Assembly (NCBI GenBank): GCA_020444425.1
Contig: JAHLLB010000015.1
Span: forward strand, 1-64,000
DNA length: 64,000 nt
From: a bacterium
Lineage (GTDB): Bacteria > Electryoneota > Electryoneia > Electryoneales > Electryoneaceae
Direction of reading: 5' to 3'
Shown: positions 1 through 7,974 of the stretch, piece by piece
Position numbering within the stretch: position 1 is the stretch's first letter
Layout: each line of letters opens with the position of its first letter
Translations under genes and position numbers: made by a program
The notes under the pieces: model-generated
Told to the model about the DNA's origin: nothing
Databases searched by the model: none
Seen by the model: the letters and a program-made list of their open reading frames with translations, nothing else

Positions 1-77
1 TACCGACTACCGACTACCGACTACCGACTACCGACTACCGACTACCGACTACCGAATACCGAATACCGAATACCGAC
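1..77. repeat. Heptanucleotide tandem repeat (TACCGAC)n
   Basis: Eleven perfect 7-bp units run in phase from the window edge: seven TACCGAC, three TACCGAA and a final TACCGAC. The array probably continues upstream. It stops just short of the stop codon of the minus-strand SDR gene. On the minus strand the unit reads GTAGTCG, which resembles the GCAGTCC and TCAGTCC units of other arrays in this window. Heptamers leave any reading frame shifting with each unit, and no credible gene covers the array. Confidence 0.95.
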
Positions 78-82
78 TACCA

Positions 83-868
83 TCATTCCGGTTGCCGCCA
101 GCCGCCGGAAACGTCGAGCACAGCGCCGGTGACATACGAGGACGCGGGCGACAGCAGGTACAGGATCGCGTCCGCGATGTCTTCGTAACTCCCGTGCACA
201 CCGAGCGGATGATCCGTTCCGGCGCTGGTTTCGCGCGCCGTGTCGCGATCAAGATCCTTGTGCACGATATGCCCCGGCGCGATCACGTTGACGGTGATGC
301 CATGCTTGACTTCCTCCAGCGCCAGCGTGCGTGCGAGGGCGACGAGGCCGGCTTTTGCGGCGAGGTGCGGGCCGTGTTCGACCATCGGCGTCGTGTACTG
401 CGCACCGGCCATGGCCATGCCGATCACGCGTCCGCCTTTGCGAGCGAGTCGCAGGTCCGGCAGCACGGCTTGCACGCACTCGAAAAAGCTGGTCAGGTTG
501 CCGTGAATCATCGAGTCGAATTCAGCACGCGAATGCTTGGCAATGGGTTTCCGCACATACGGTCCAGCGAGATGGAGCAGGCCGTGCACGTTGCCGAGGG
601 AGGCGTGAATCCGGGCGACGGCGTCCGATGCGACATTTTTCTTGCTCAGGTCACCGTGAGTAACCAACGCGGACCCGCCGGCATCACGGATTTCGTCGAC
701 CAGTTGCTCCGCCAGTTTGACCTTTTTGTTCGCGTGCAGGGCGAAGTTCAGGCCGGTGGCTTCGTGCAGTTTGCGGCAGATTCCCGGACCCAGACCGCCG
801 GATGCTCCCGTAACCCAGAGGACTCTTCCCTCGAGGCTTCGCAGTCCGAACGGGTCGGTGTCCGACAT
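83..868 (-). CDS. SDR-family oxidoreductase-like protein with altered catalytic residues
   Basis: A short-chain dehydrogenase/reductase fold of 261 aa. The nucleotide-binding motif TGASGGLG is near residue 20, and the family's V(N)xxAPG stretch appears as TVNVIAPG. Overall it resembles FabG-like 3-oxoacyl-ACP reductases or pteridine reductases. The usual catalytic Y-x-x-x-K is H-x-x-x-K (PHLAAKAG), and the serine-bearing strand reads IGMAMAG. Activity is therefore doubtful, or the chemistry is unusual. I chose the ATG at 868. In-frame upstream starts at 907 (ATG) and 937 (GTG) lack a ribosome binding site and would add a basic, non-SDR tail. The gene is divergent from transketolase. Confidence 0.8.
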   Translation of the reverse strand: MSDTDPFGLRSLEGRVLWVTGASGGLGPGICRKLHEATGLNFALHANKKVKLAEQLVDEIRDAGGSALVTHGDLSKKNVASDAVARIHASLGNVHGLLHLAGPYVRKPIAKHSRAEFDSMIHGNLTSFFECVQAVLPDLRLARKGGRVIGMAMAGAQYTTPMVEHGPHLAAKAGLVALARTLALEEVKHGITVNVIAPGHIVHKDLDRDTARETSAGTDHPLGVHGSYEDIADAILYLLSPASSYVTGAVLDVSGGWRQPE

Positions 869-1078
869 TGGCGTACCCGTAGGGCGTCGTATCGCTTTCT
901 TAACCATGCAGGGAGAGTACGTAGTTTCCCGCCGCACGGCAAGGGGAATGTGATATTTCCGTAACCGCTCTCAGGAGTCGAACTTGCCCGCTCGCTCTGA
1001 GGAGCCGATATTCCGCACATCGCGAACGGGATACTCGTTCACATTCCCTCCCTGACAATTCAGCAGAATGAGGTTTTC

Positions 1079-3097
1079 ATGGCCGCCCAGTCGTTTTCCT
1101 GGACCGAGCAAGATGTGGTTTCGGTCAACGCGATCCGCATGTTGAGCGCGGAGATGGTGCAGAAAGCAAACAGCGGTCATCCGGGGATGCCGATGGGGTT
1201 CGCCCTGCCCGCGCATCTGCTGTGGACGCGATTCCTCAAGTTCAACCCGGACAACCCGTTCTGGCCGGCGCGTGACCGGTTCATTCTCTCCTGCGGACAC
1301 GGCAGCGCGTTACTGTACAGCCTGCTGCACCTCGCCGGCTATGACCTCAGCCTGGATGATCTGAAAGACTTTCGCCAGCTCGGAAGTCGTACCCCGGGCC
1401 ACCCTGAATTTGGTGTCACGCCGGGCGTGGAGACGACCACCGGCCCGCTGGGGCAGGGAGTGGGGAACGCGGTCGGCATGGCGATGGCGCAGCGGTACAC
1501 TCGTGAATCCCTCGGCCACACCGAGCAGTTCAACCCGCTCGAGCACTACGTCTACGTGATCGCAAGCGACGGCGACCTGCAGGAAGGTGTCAGCGCGGAA
1601 GCATCCAGCCTGGCGGGACGGCAGAAGCTGGGCCGGTTGATCGTGCTGTACGATGACAACAGCATCAGCATCGACGGCGGCACCGACCTGGCGTGGTCGG
1701 AGGATGTCTGCAAACGCTACGAAGCCTACGGTTGGCACACGCAGGCGGTTGATGGCGACGATCCGGAAGCGGTGTACTACGCGATCCAGCGTGCGCAGAT
1801 GGAGATCGACGCACCGTCGCTGATCAAGGTGACGACACACATCGGCTACGGCAGCCCGAACAAGCAGGACTCGTCGTCCTCGCACGGTGCGCCGCTGGGT
1901 GACGACGAGCTGAAGCTGACGCGTGAAAAGCTGGGTTGGACGCTGGAACCGTTCGCGGTGCCGGATGAGGTCTACGAAGTCTACGCCGAGGCGGCGGATC
2001 ATGGCCGCAGCGCGCACGAAGCCTGGCTGAAGAAGCTGGACGACTGGATGGAGGGGTTGTCTGGACGCCGTGAGCTGTGGGATCATCTCGTCGGGGGTGG
2101 CAACCGCGACTATGTTACGGAGAAAATGCCGACGGAGTTTGATCTCGACACACCGGTCGCGACACGGGGGGCGTCCGGTAAGGCGTTGAACTTCATCGCC
2201 GAACGCGATCCGGGCGTGGTTGGCGGCTGCGCCGACCTCGCGGGGTCGGTCAAGACGATGGTCAAGGGTGATCCGTTCCTGCCGGAAATCAAAGGCGGGC
2301 GCAACATCTTTTTCGGTATCCGTGAACACGGCATGGGCGCGATCGCGAACGGCATGGCGCTTTACGGCAGCTTGCGCCCGTACACCGGAACCTTCCTCAT
2401 TTTCAGCGATTACATGCGTCCGTCAATCCGTCTGGCGGGCCTGATGAACCTGCCGGTGATCTTCGTCTTCAGCCATGACAGCATCGGCGTTGGCGAGGAC
2501 GGCCCGACGCATCAACCGGTGGAACACTATGCCGCCCTGCGCGCAATTCCGAACCTGTGGGTCGTGCGTCCCGGCGATGCGGCGGAAATGATGTACGGCT
2601 GGAAGCTGGCTTATGATCGCACGGACGGTCCGACGGCGATCCTGTCCACACGTCAGAAGCTGCCGATCATTGACCGTTCGACGTTCGCATCGGTTGAAAA
2701 CATGGCGCGTGGCGGGTATGTGCTTGCGGATGCTGAAGGCGGCAAGCCGGAGCTGATCCTGCTCGCGACCGGCAGCGAAGTGGGATTGGTGATGCAGGCG
2801 TGGGAGAGGTTGAGCGCGGACGGCGTCAAGGTTCGTGTCGTCAGCATGCCGTGCTGGGAAGCGTTCGAGGAACAGGACGACGAGTACAAGCAGTCGGTCC
2901 TGCCGCCGGACGTGACCAAACGGCTGAGTGTCGAGGTCGGCGTGTCGCAGGGCTGGGAACGGTATGTCGGCACGGCCGGCGCGTGTATCTCGATGGAACG
3001 GTTCGGCGCGTCCGCACCCGGCGCGAAGCTGTTCGAGAAGTTCGGCTTCACCGTCGATGCAGTGGTGGATAAGGCGAGGGGGTTGTTGAAAAAGTGA
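1079..3097 (+). CDS. tkt: Transketolase
   Basis: Thiamine-diphosphate enzyme of the non-oxidative pentose phosphate pathway, moving two-carbon ketol units between sugar phosphates. At 672 aa it has the normal bacterial length. GHPGMPMG near residue 34 carries an active-site His. [13 protein letters not shown] followed by [10 protein letters not shown] forms the TPP/metal-binding region. [18 protein letters not shown] and [19 protein letters not shown] are typical of the pyrimidine-binding half. A GAGG lies shortly before the ATG. The gene stands alone, divergent from the SDR gene, and ends before a hairpin at 3172-3200. Confidence 0.97.
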   Translation: MAAQSFSWTEQDVVSVNAIRMLSAEMVQKANSGHPGMPMGFALPAHLLWTRFLKFNPDNPFWPARDRFILSCGHGSALLYSLLHLAGYDLSLDDLKDFRQLGSRTPGHPEFGVTPGVETTTGPLGQGVGNAVGMAMAQRYTRESLGHTEQFNPLEHYVYVIASDGDLQEGVSAEASSLAGRQKLGRLIVLYDDNSISIDGGTDLAWSEDVCKRYEAYGWHTQAVDGDDPEAVYYAIQRAQMEIDAPSLIKVTTHIGYGSPNKQDSSSSHGAPLGDDELKLTREKLGWTLEPFAVPDEVYEVYAEAADHGRSAHEAWLKKLDDWMEGLSGRRELWDHLVGGGNRDYVTEKMPTEFDLDTPVATRGASGKALNFIAERDPGVVGGCADLAGSVKTMVKGDPFLPEIKGGRNIFFGIREHGMGAIANGMALYGSLRPYTGTFLIFSDYMRPSIRLAGLMNLPVIFVFSHDSIGVGEDGPTHQPVEHYAALRAIPNLWVVRPGDAAEMMYGWKLAYDRTDGPTAILSTRQKLPIIDRSTFASVENMARGGYVLADAEGGKPELILLATGSEVGLVMQAWERLSADGVKVRVVSMPCWEAFEEQDDEYKQSVLPPDVTKRLSVEVGVSQGWERYVGTAGACISMERFGASAPGAKLFEKFGFTVDAVVDKARGLLKK

Positions 3098-3405
3098 CAG
3101 TCTTACGAATGGAGCGGCATAGATCCCACAGTTAACGGCAGAGATGTCGATAGACATGAGGAAAACTGGCGACAAGCACGTGGTCGATCACCGTGCTTGT
3201 TTGTTTTGTAACAATAAGTTAGCGATTAATCTCTCTTAACTTTCCTGTTGTTGGGCTACAATTCTTAGATTGTTCTTGACATGCGCAACATGCGCAAAAT
3301 GAGGGGGGTACTTTATCAGCAAGCGTCTCCGGATTTGTGTCCACGGCGCCAGACGCAATTAGGCGAGACGCACCCATCGGCTGTAATTTACTTGAAGGGG
3401 GAAGT
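3098..3405 (+). promoter_or_regulatory. AT-rich upstream region of the secreted-protein pair
   Basis: This 308-bp gene-free stretch is clearly more AT-rich than the flanking transketolase gene. Besides the tkt terminator it contains TTGACA at 3276-3281, overlapping a tandem 9-bp direct repeat ACATGCGCA (3279-3287 and 3288-3296). Each repeat carries the palindrome TGCGCA. I see no convincing -10 box at the right spacing, so the promoter reading is tentative. The repeat could be an operator. Confidence 0.35.
3172..3208 (+). terminator. Probable terminator after tkt
   Basis: Perfect 9-bp inverted repeat ACAAGCACG / CGTGCTTGT at 3172-3180 and 3192-3200 with an 11-nt loop, followed by the T-rich TTGTTTTG. 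It lies 75 bp after the transketolase stop. Confidence 0.65.
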
Positions 3406-3810
3406 ATGAAGAAGATGATGGTGATCGTTACAGGACCACTCATTCTCATGGTGGCGCAGGCTTCTGCGGAACAGCTGCCGTGGTCTAGTGGTGTGTGGAT
3501 TGATCCACCGGATGATTACGATATGATCAGTATTCCGTACTTTGACTCTGAACCACCCAATCCTCCTCCAGTTGATATTTACGGTTACTGCAACACGTAC
3601 ATCGGTGGTGATGAAAATGACGAAGCTTCGGTGCGTGTGATTGTTTCCCAAAGCTCTTATATCATCCATGATACGGATGAAGTCGATGTCCACGATGAGT
3701 GGGAGTTCGCGACAACAAACACACTGCACGGCTGGATGCGGATATCCTGGCTAAGTGGACGTTGGGATGTTACCTACGCCTGGTGTGATATCGACCTTGT
3801 AAGAAATTGA
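3406..3810 (+). CDS. Small secreted protein of unknown function
   Basis: A 134-aa product. The start at 3406 is set by AAGGGGG 7 to 13 bases upstream, and it places a classical signal peptide at the N-terminus: MKKMM, a hydrophobic core, then QASA before the predicted cleavage. An in-frame upstream start at 3337 would add an unlikely leader. The mature part is acidic and aromatic, with many Asp/Tyr/Trp and two Cys, and I recognise no domain. It has no C-terminal sorting domain. A strong terminator separates it from the larger secreted protein downstream. Both share the low GC of this island, which suggests common recent origin. Confidence 0.7.
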   Translation: MKKMMVIVTGPLILMVAQASAEQLPWSSGVWIDPPDDYDMISIPYFDSEPPNPPPVDIYGYCNTYIGGDENDEASVRVIVSQSSYIIHDTDEVDVHDEWEFATTNTLHGWMRISWLSGRWDVTYAWCDIDLVRN

Positions 3811-3827
3811 CCCGAGAAGACACACAT

Positions 3828-3860
3828 TGCGGTATCCGTCAGGATACCGCATTTCTTATT
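3828..3860 (+). terminator. Intrinsic terminator between the two secreted-protein genes
   Basis: Perfect 10-bp stem TGCGGTATCC / GGATACCGCA (3828-3837 and 3842-3851) with loop GTCA, followed by TTTCTTATT. The next gene's ribosome binding site, GAGGGAAC, follows directly, so readthrough or a second promoter is needed for that gene. Confidence 0.8.
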
Positions 3861-3870
3861 AGAGGGAACG

Positions 3871-6231
3871 ATGCGCAGTTACTGGTTATGGATTATGGCT
3901 CTCCTGCTGTCGAATATGGCATTCGGTGACTGGCGGAGTTCCATTCACGGCGAATGTGATCCGGTGTCGATCGCTGCCGATTCATCCGGGAATCGAATTC
4001 TGGTTGGGTTGCGAACAGGAGGGATCTGGCTGACCAATGATGGTGGGCAGGAATGGGAACAATTGAACAGCAGGATCACAGGAGATTCGAAGGTACTAAG
4101 ACCAGCATCCAGTCGAATGAACATCTCAGGAAGTAATGGCGATACACTTATAGTAAACTGTAATCTCCATGAACCCCGACAGCCATTCAAAAACCACTTT
4201 CACAGTTTTGATGGTGGACAAACCTGGGATTACTATGATATTAATCCGTTCTGGCCTGATACACTGGATAATATCACATTTGGTGGAGATCCGGTTGTTA
4301 TTCTGCCAGATCGGATCTATTACGCACGGCAGAACGGATTTGCGATCAGCGACGATGATGGTGACACCTGGATAATTGTCGACATCAACCGTTTTCACCG
4401 CGGTATCGAAGGTATGTTTTTTGAGCAGGCGAGACCCGACACGATCTACTTGTATGGTTCCTGGGGTCAGGAGTGGGGCAATTGGGGGCCTGAGGTGGGC
4501 GGGATCATTGCCAGCTACGATGGCGGATGGACCTGGCAACGGTTGACACCGATGCAGGATCTGACGGATCACGACGGACAGGTGAATGCAATGGCACGTG
4601 GTGCGGGCGGGACTCTTTATGCGCTGGTGATGGATTATCCAACGGATGATTATCCCTTCTTTCTCAGGTCTGATGATGACGGTCAGAGTTGGTCATGGGT
4701 CGACTCGGATGATTCAGTAGAGGATGCAAGTCCCGATGTATTTCTTGCGGCACCAGAGGTGCCTGGTCGTTTGATTTGCGGAAGCCACAGCAATCGAGGG
4801 ATCTGGGAGTCGAATGACTCGGGCGAAACCTGGCATCGATTGTTCCGTGGATTGCCGGAAGTTCCACGGTACTGTGAAACCATGTATCGGAATCCATTGA
4901 GCGGTCATCTGTACATCGGGTTGCGCACTCAGGGAGTGTTCCGGTCTACCGATTTCGGTGAAACGTGGCAACAAGTCCCCGGTCCGCCTGTCGGTAGCGA
5001 AAGCTCAGAGGGAAGGGGATTGATCATTGATGAAGGGGGTGTACTTCAGGGATCATTGTGGGGACCGGTCAATTATGCTACAGCGAATAACACTCAGTTC
5101 GCCGAAATACCGGTGATTGGTCTGGACGATGAGATGCGATATTCAATTTACCCAGCTATGTACAAAATGGATACAATTTCCATTTTAAGAACGCGTTACG
5201 AGTACACTGGAAATGATGCTGATTTCTGTATTATATCGTCAGATGACAATGGAATCAATTGGTCTGAATCAGCTGTTATTGATTGTGAAGCAGATAATTT
5301 ACCCGGTAATCCACTATCCATCATGACTGACTCCCATGAATACATTATCTGTGATCAGAACAGCCCGGAATTAGCCGTATCTGCCAACTACGGTGATACA
5401 TGGCAGTATTTGCCGATGCCATTTCAGTATAAGTACTTGATGAAAGTCGATAATTATCTAACAGTTAAGAGTTTGCCTGCTTCACAGAGTGATTTATACC
5501 GTAGTTATGATATGGGACAAACATGGGAGAGCCTGGATTTCCCCGATTCAGAAGTCCTGATTAACAATGGTTGGACTCCTCATCTGGCGTGTAACGATAC
5601 GTTATACATACGAGGAGAGGATTACATATGGGCATTAGCCCCCGAAGGTCCATGGGAACAACGAGGCCAAATCAGTGAAAATTTTGAGGGCGTGATTATC
5701 CTTGATTGGGATCTGATGACGACGGATCAAGACACGTTAATCATTGCCGGGGCGAGTTGTATCCATGAATTATGTATCTCGCATGATATGGGATGGACTT
5801 GGGAGGAACAGGAAATCGTCATGCCCGGTCCTTATGATGGCGAAGTCACGCTTCAGCTGGAGTATGACCCATGGCGTGACCGGTTGTGGTTGGATACGGG
5901 TGTCGGGCTGGCGTATCTGGACGATCCGACATCTGCCGTGGGAGAGGATGTGTGGGTGTTTCAGCCGGCGAACTATGTCACCTTGGAAACCTACCCGAAT
6001 CCGTTCAACGCCACAACGACGGTCCGTTACACGGTAACCCGTCCGGGCACGGTCACGGTGACTGTGTTTGACTTGCTCGGCAGGCGGGTGGCGGAGTTGT
6101 ACGACGGCGTCGCGCGTCCGGGTGAGCACACGGTCTCGTTCGACGGGTCCGGGTTGTCGTCTGGGACCTATTTTCTGCACCTCGATACGACGGAGCTGAC
6201 ACTCAACCGCAAGCTAACGCTCGTGAAGTGA
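3871..6231 (+). CDS. Secreted Asp-box beta-propeller protein with type A sorting domain
   Basis: 786 aa. A signal peptide ends near MAFG. The passenger carries about ten Asp-box/BNR motifs (S-x-D-x-G-x-T-W type), for example FDGGQTW, SDDDGDTW, NDSGETW, STDFGETW and SHDMGWTW. This predicts a sialidase/sortilin-like propeller rather than a sialidase, because I see no catalytic Arg triad. The last 85 or so residues form a type IX secretion C-terminal domain: ETYPNPFNATTTVRY, then FDLLGRRV, then SGTYFLHL, ending KLTLVK. The protein should be exported and attached at the cell surface. The passenger is AT-rich and the C-terminal part GC-rich, consistent with a passenger joined to a resident sorting tail. 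Confidence 0.85.
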   Translation: MRSYWLWIMALLLSNMAFGDWRSSIHGECDPVSIAADSSGNRILVGLRTGGIWLTNDGGQEWEQLNSRITGDSKVLRPASSRMNISGSNGDTLIVNCNLHEPRQPFKNHFHSFDGGQTWDYYDINPFWPDTLDNITFGGDPVVILPDRIYYARQNGFAISDDDGDTWIIVDINRFHRGIEGMFFEQARPDTIYLYGSWGQEWGNWGPEVGGIIASYDGGWTWQRLTPMQDLTDHDGQVNAMARGAGGTLYALVMDYPTDDYPFFLRSDDDGQSWSWVDSDDSVEDASPDVFLAAPEVPGRLICGSHSNRGIWESNDSGETWHRLFRGLPEVPRYCETMYRNPLSGHLYIGLRTQGVFRSTDFGETWQQVPGPPVGSESSEGRGLIIDEGGVLQGSLWGPVNYATANNTQFAEIPVIGLDDEMRYSIYPAMYKMDTISILRTRYEYTGNDADFCIISSDDNGINWSESAVIDCEADNLPGNPLSIMTDSHEYIICDQNSPELAVSANYGDTWQYLPMPFQYKYLMKVDNYLTVKSLPASQSDLYRSYDMGQTWESLDFPDSEVLINNGWTPHLACNDTLYIRGEDYIWALAPEGPWEQRGQISENFEGVIILDWDLMTTDQDTLIIAGASCIHELCISHDMGWTWEEQEIVMPGPYDGEVTLQLEYDPWRDRLWLDTGVGLAYLDDPTSAVGEDVWVFQPANYVTLETYPNPFNATTTVRYTVTRPGTVTVTVFDLLGRRVAELYDGVARPGEHTVSFDGSGLSSGTYFLHLDTTELTLNRKLTLVK

Positions 6232-6260
6232 GCCACCGACGCAACAGACGCAACAGAAGT

Positions 6261-6320
6261 AAAAGATAGTAAAAGACAGGAAAAGATAGGAAAAGACAAG
6301 AAAAAACAGGAAAAGACAGG
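6261..6320. repeat. Decanucleotide tandem repeat (AAAAGACAGG)n
   Basis: Six consecutive 10-bp units with the pattern AAAAGAYAGG (variants AAAAGATAGT, AAAAGACAAG, AAAAAACAGG), starting 30 bp after the propeller gene's stop. Preceded by ACGCAACAG copies at 6239-6255. No coding potential. Confidence 0.9.
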
Positions 6321-6381
6321 AGCGACAGCCTTCACGCCTTCCGTAGCCCGCGACTCACGAGTCCCTCTGGCGGATGATCTG

Positions 6382-6426
6382 GAACCCAGATCCTTCATCC
6401 GATACGGCCGGATTCAGGATGACACC
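6382..6426. repeat. 45-bp dispersed intergenic repeat, copy 1
   Basis: Differs at one position from 36141-36185. On the minus strand it reads GTGTCATCCTGAATCCGG..., ending in AAGGATCTGGGTTC. It has the same GTCATyC... GATC layout as the inverted element at 53212-53329. A short palindrome (GATCTGG-AA-CCCAGATC) overlaps its left edge. Confidence 0.85.
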
Positions 6427-6446
6427 CTTGTATCGGCCAGTTCCTT

Positions 6447-6516
6447 GCAGTCCGCAGCCCGCTTTCCGCAACCCGCAACCCGCAACCCGCAACCCGCAGT
6501 CCGCAGTCCGCAGCCT
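6447..6516. repeat. Heptanucleotide tandem repeat (GCAACCC/GCAGTCC)n
   Basis: Ten in-phase 7-bp units: GCAGTCC, GCAGCCC, GCTTTCC, four GCAACCC, two GCAGTCC, GCAGCCT. It ends immediately before the stop codon of the minus-strand HAD gene, in the same position relative to a gene end as the array at 1-77. The gene-free gap 6232-6523 is fully occupied by this array, the decamer array, the dispersed repeat and a small GACTC-AC-GAGTC hairpin at 6352-6363. Confidence 0.9.
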
Positions 6517-6523
6517 ATTCAGC

Positions 6524-7882
6524 CTACCAGTTTATCCGCACGATTTCACCGCGTTGCAACGCGTCGCCGTTGATGTTCAGGTCCGCATCTTGCCTGGTTG
6601 TGGCGGAAACGGCCTGACTAGTCGTGGCATCTGTGTAAAGGGACTTTGCCTGCTCGCCCCAGGCCTGCCAGCGTTGCCACAAGTCACATGCCTCGGGCTG
6701 AGCGGCATCAGGAACCGACAGTGCGCCCGCGAGCTTGGCGAAGCGTTTGATGGCCTCCTGAGACTTCAGAAGCCGAGACAGGGTCGCGGGTTTCGCCTCT
6801 AGCTTCACGTACAGGTCGAACTGTTCCGGCTGGTGTGAGCCGGTGAGCTGAGTTCCCGTGACGAGGACGACGTTCCCTGCCCGTGAGCGCAACGGTTTCC
6901 GGGTACCGTCGCTTAGTGGGAGGGACATGTCGATCATGCCGTTCTTCCGCTCTCGCAACAACTCGGAGACGGTGTTCCACGGGTACGCCTGGTGTATCCA
7001 ATCGGCGGATGTGTCGCTGTCGTGCCTGGCAATCCGCATGTCGGCCATGCGCACGGCTGCGGAGATCACGTTGAGGTCGGTCAGCTCGTTGAGGATATGT
7101 TGCGTCAGCGGGAAGGACAGCGCCGGATGCGGAGTGTCGAGCGCGATCACGAACGGTTTGTCCAGCGGCCGGAGCTCATTTGCGCGCACGGCGATACGTG
7201 CGCCAAGCTCCCGCACCGGGTTGAACAGGAAAAGCAGGTGGCGGATATCCTCGACCCAGGTCGCGGTGCCGAACAGTTCGTCACGGCTGCCGTAGCCGTA
7301 CAAGGCTCCAACAGCGGGCAGGTCGTTGGCGTGCGCGGCCTCGACATCGTATGCCCGGTCGCCGATTACCGCAGCCCTGCCACCCAGCTCACGCACGGTG
7401 TCCGCGATGTGTTCGGCTTTTGTTGACCGTTGACGATCGCCGATACAGGAGGCGCGGTCAAGATGTCGGCGGATGTTCTGCGTGTCGATGACGGCATTGA
7501 GGTACGAGCTGCCGCAGTTTGACACCAGCGCCAGTTTGTACCCTCGCCGGCGCAGCGTTTCGAGGGTATGGATGGTGCCGGGGTAGGTGATACGTTCTGT
7601 CTGCAGCTGCTTGTGTTCTTCCTCGAAGATGATTGCGCGGAACTCTTCCCAGTCGTCCAGATGCTTGTCGTCCAGGAGGCTGCGGTAGAACACGTCCGAC
7701 GGAGCGCCAATCCCGGCAACCAGTTGCTCGTCGGTCATTTCCGGGGCGGTTTCACCGTACTGCTGATAGAAGCGGGTGAGACCGTTGCGCAATGACTTCA
7801 GCGCGATTTTACCGCTGCTGATCAGCGTGCCGTCCATATCGAAGATGAGGGTGCGCACCCCCGCCAGGTCCGGGTGAATCAT
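6524..7882 (-). CDS. HAD-superfamily phosphatase fused to an unidentified C-terminal domain
   Basis: 452 aa. Residues 1-220 or so are a haloacid dehalogenase hydrolase resembling phosphoglycolate phosphatase. The nucleophile motif is LIFDMDGTL (Asp15, Asp17), motif II is LVSNCGSS, a Lys follows in STKAEH, and the acidic motif is GDRAYD. The remaining 230 residues are not part of the HAD fold. They read as an alternating alpha/beta domain (VIALDTPHP, HILNELTDL, NVVLVTGTQL, LYVKLEAKP) reminiscent of the FlgO/CsgG-type lipoprotein fold, but I cannot prove that. The gene starts 92 bp after the lipoprotein gene that precedes it on the same strand. Confidence 0.75.
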   Translation of the reverse strand: MIHPDLAGVRTLIFDMDGTLISSGKIALKSLRNGLTRFYQQYGETAPEMTDEQLVAGIGAPSDVFYRSLLDDKHLDDWEEFRAIIFEEEHKQLQTERITYPGTIHTLETLRRRGYKLALVSNCGSSYLNAVIDTQNIRRHLDRASCIGDRQRSTKAEHIADTVRELGGRAAVIGDRAYDVEAAHANDLPAVGALYGYGSRDELFGTATWVEDIRHLLFLFNPVRELGARIAVRANELRPLDKPFVIALDTPHPALSFPLTQHILNELTDLNVISAAVRMADMRIARHDSDTSADWIHQAYPWNTVSELLRERKNGMIDMSLPLSDGTRKPLRSRAGNVVLVTGTQLTGSHQPEQFDLYVKLEAKPATLSRLLKSQEAIKRFAKLAGALSVPDAAQPEACDLWQRWQAWGEQAKSLYTDATTSQAVSATTRQDADLNINGDALQRGEIVRINW

Positions 7883-7921
7883 GGTGGAGTTGTACTCCGG
7901 TCAAGGTCTGCGTGAAACGTA

Positions 7922-7947
7922 ACAAGCCCGGATGATTCCGGGCTTGT
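7922..7947 (-). terminator. Hairpin terminator after the LVIVD lipoprotein gene
   Basis: Perfect 11-bp stem ACAAGCCCGGA / TCCGGGCTTGT with a 4-nt loop, 28 bp beyond the lipoprotein gene's stop on the minus strand. It is followed there by a short T-containing run. Confidence 0.7.
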
Positions 7948-7974
7948 GAAGGTACATCATCAAGTGCGGAAGTC

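Noticed and set aside
1-77. Possible CRISPR array
   Set aside because: Units are 7 bp with no spacers. The same holds for the arrays near 6.4 and 36 kb. No cas genes are present.
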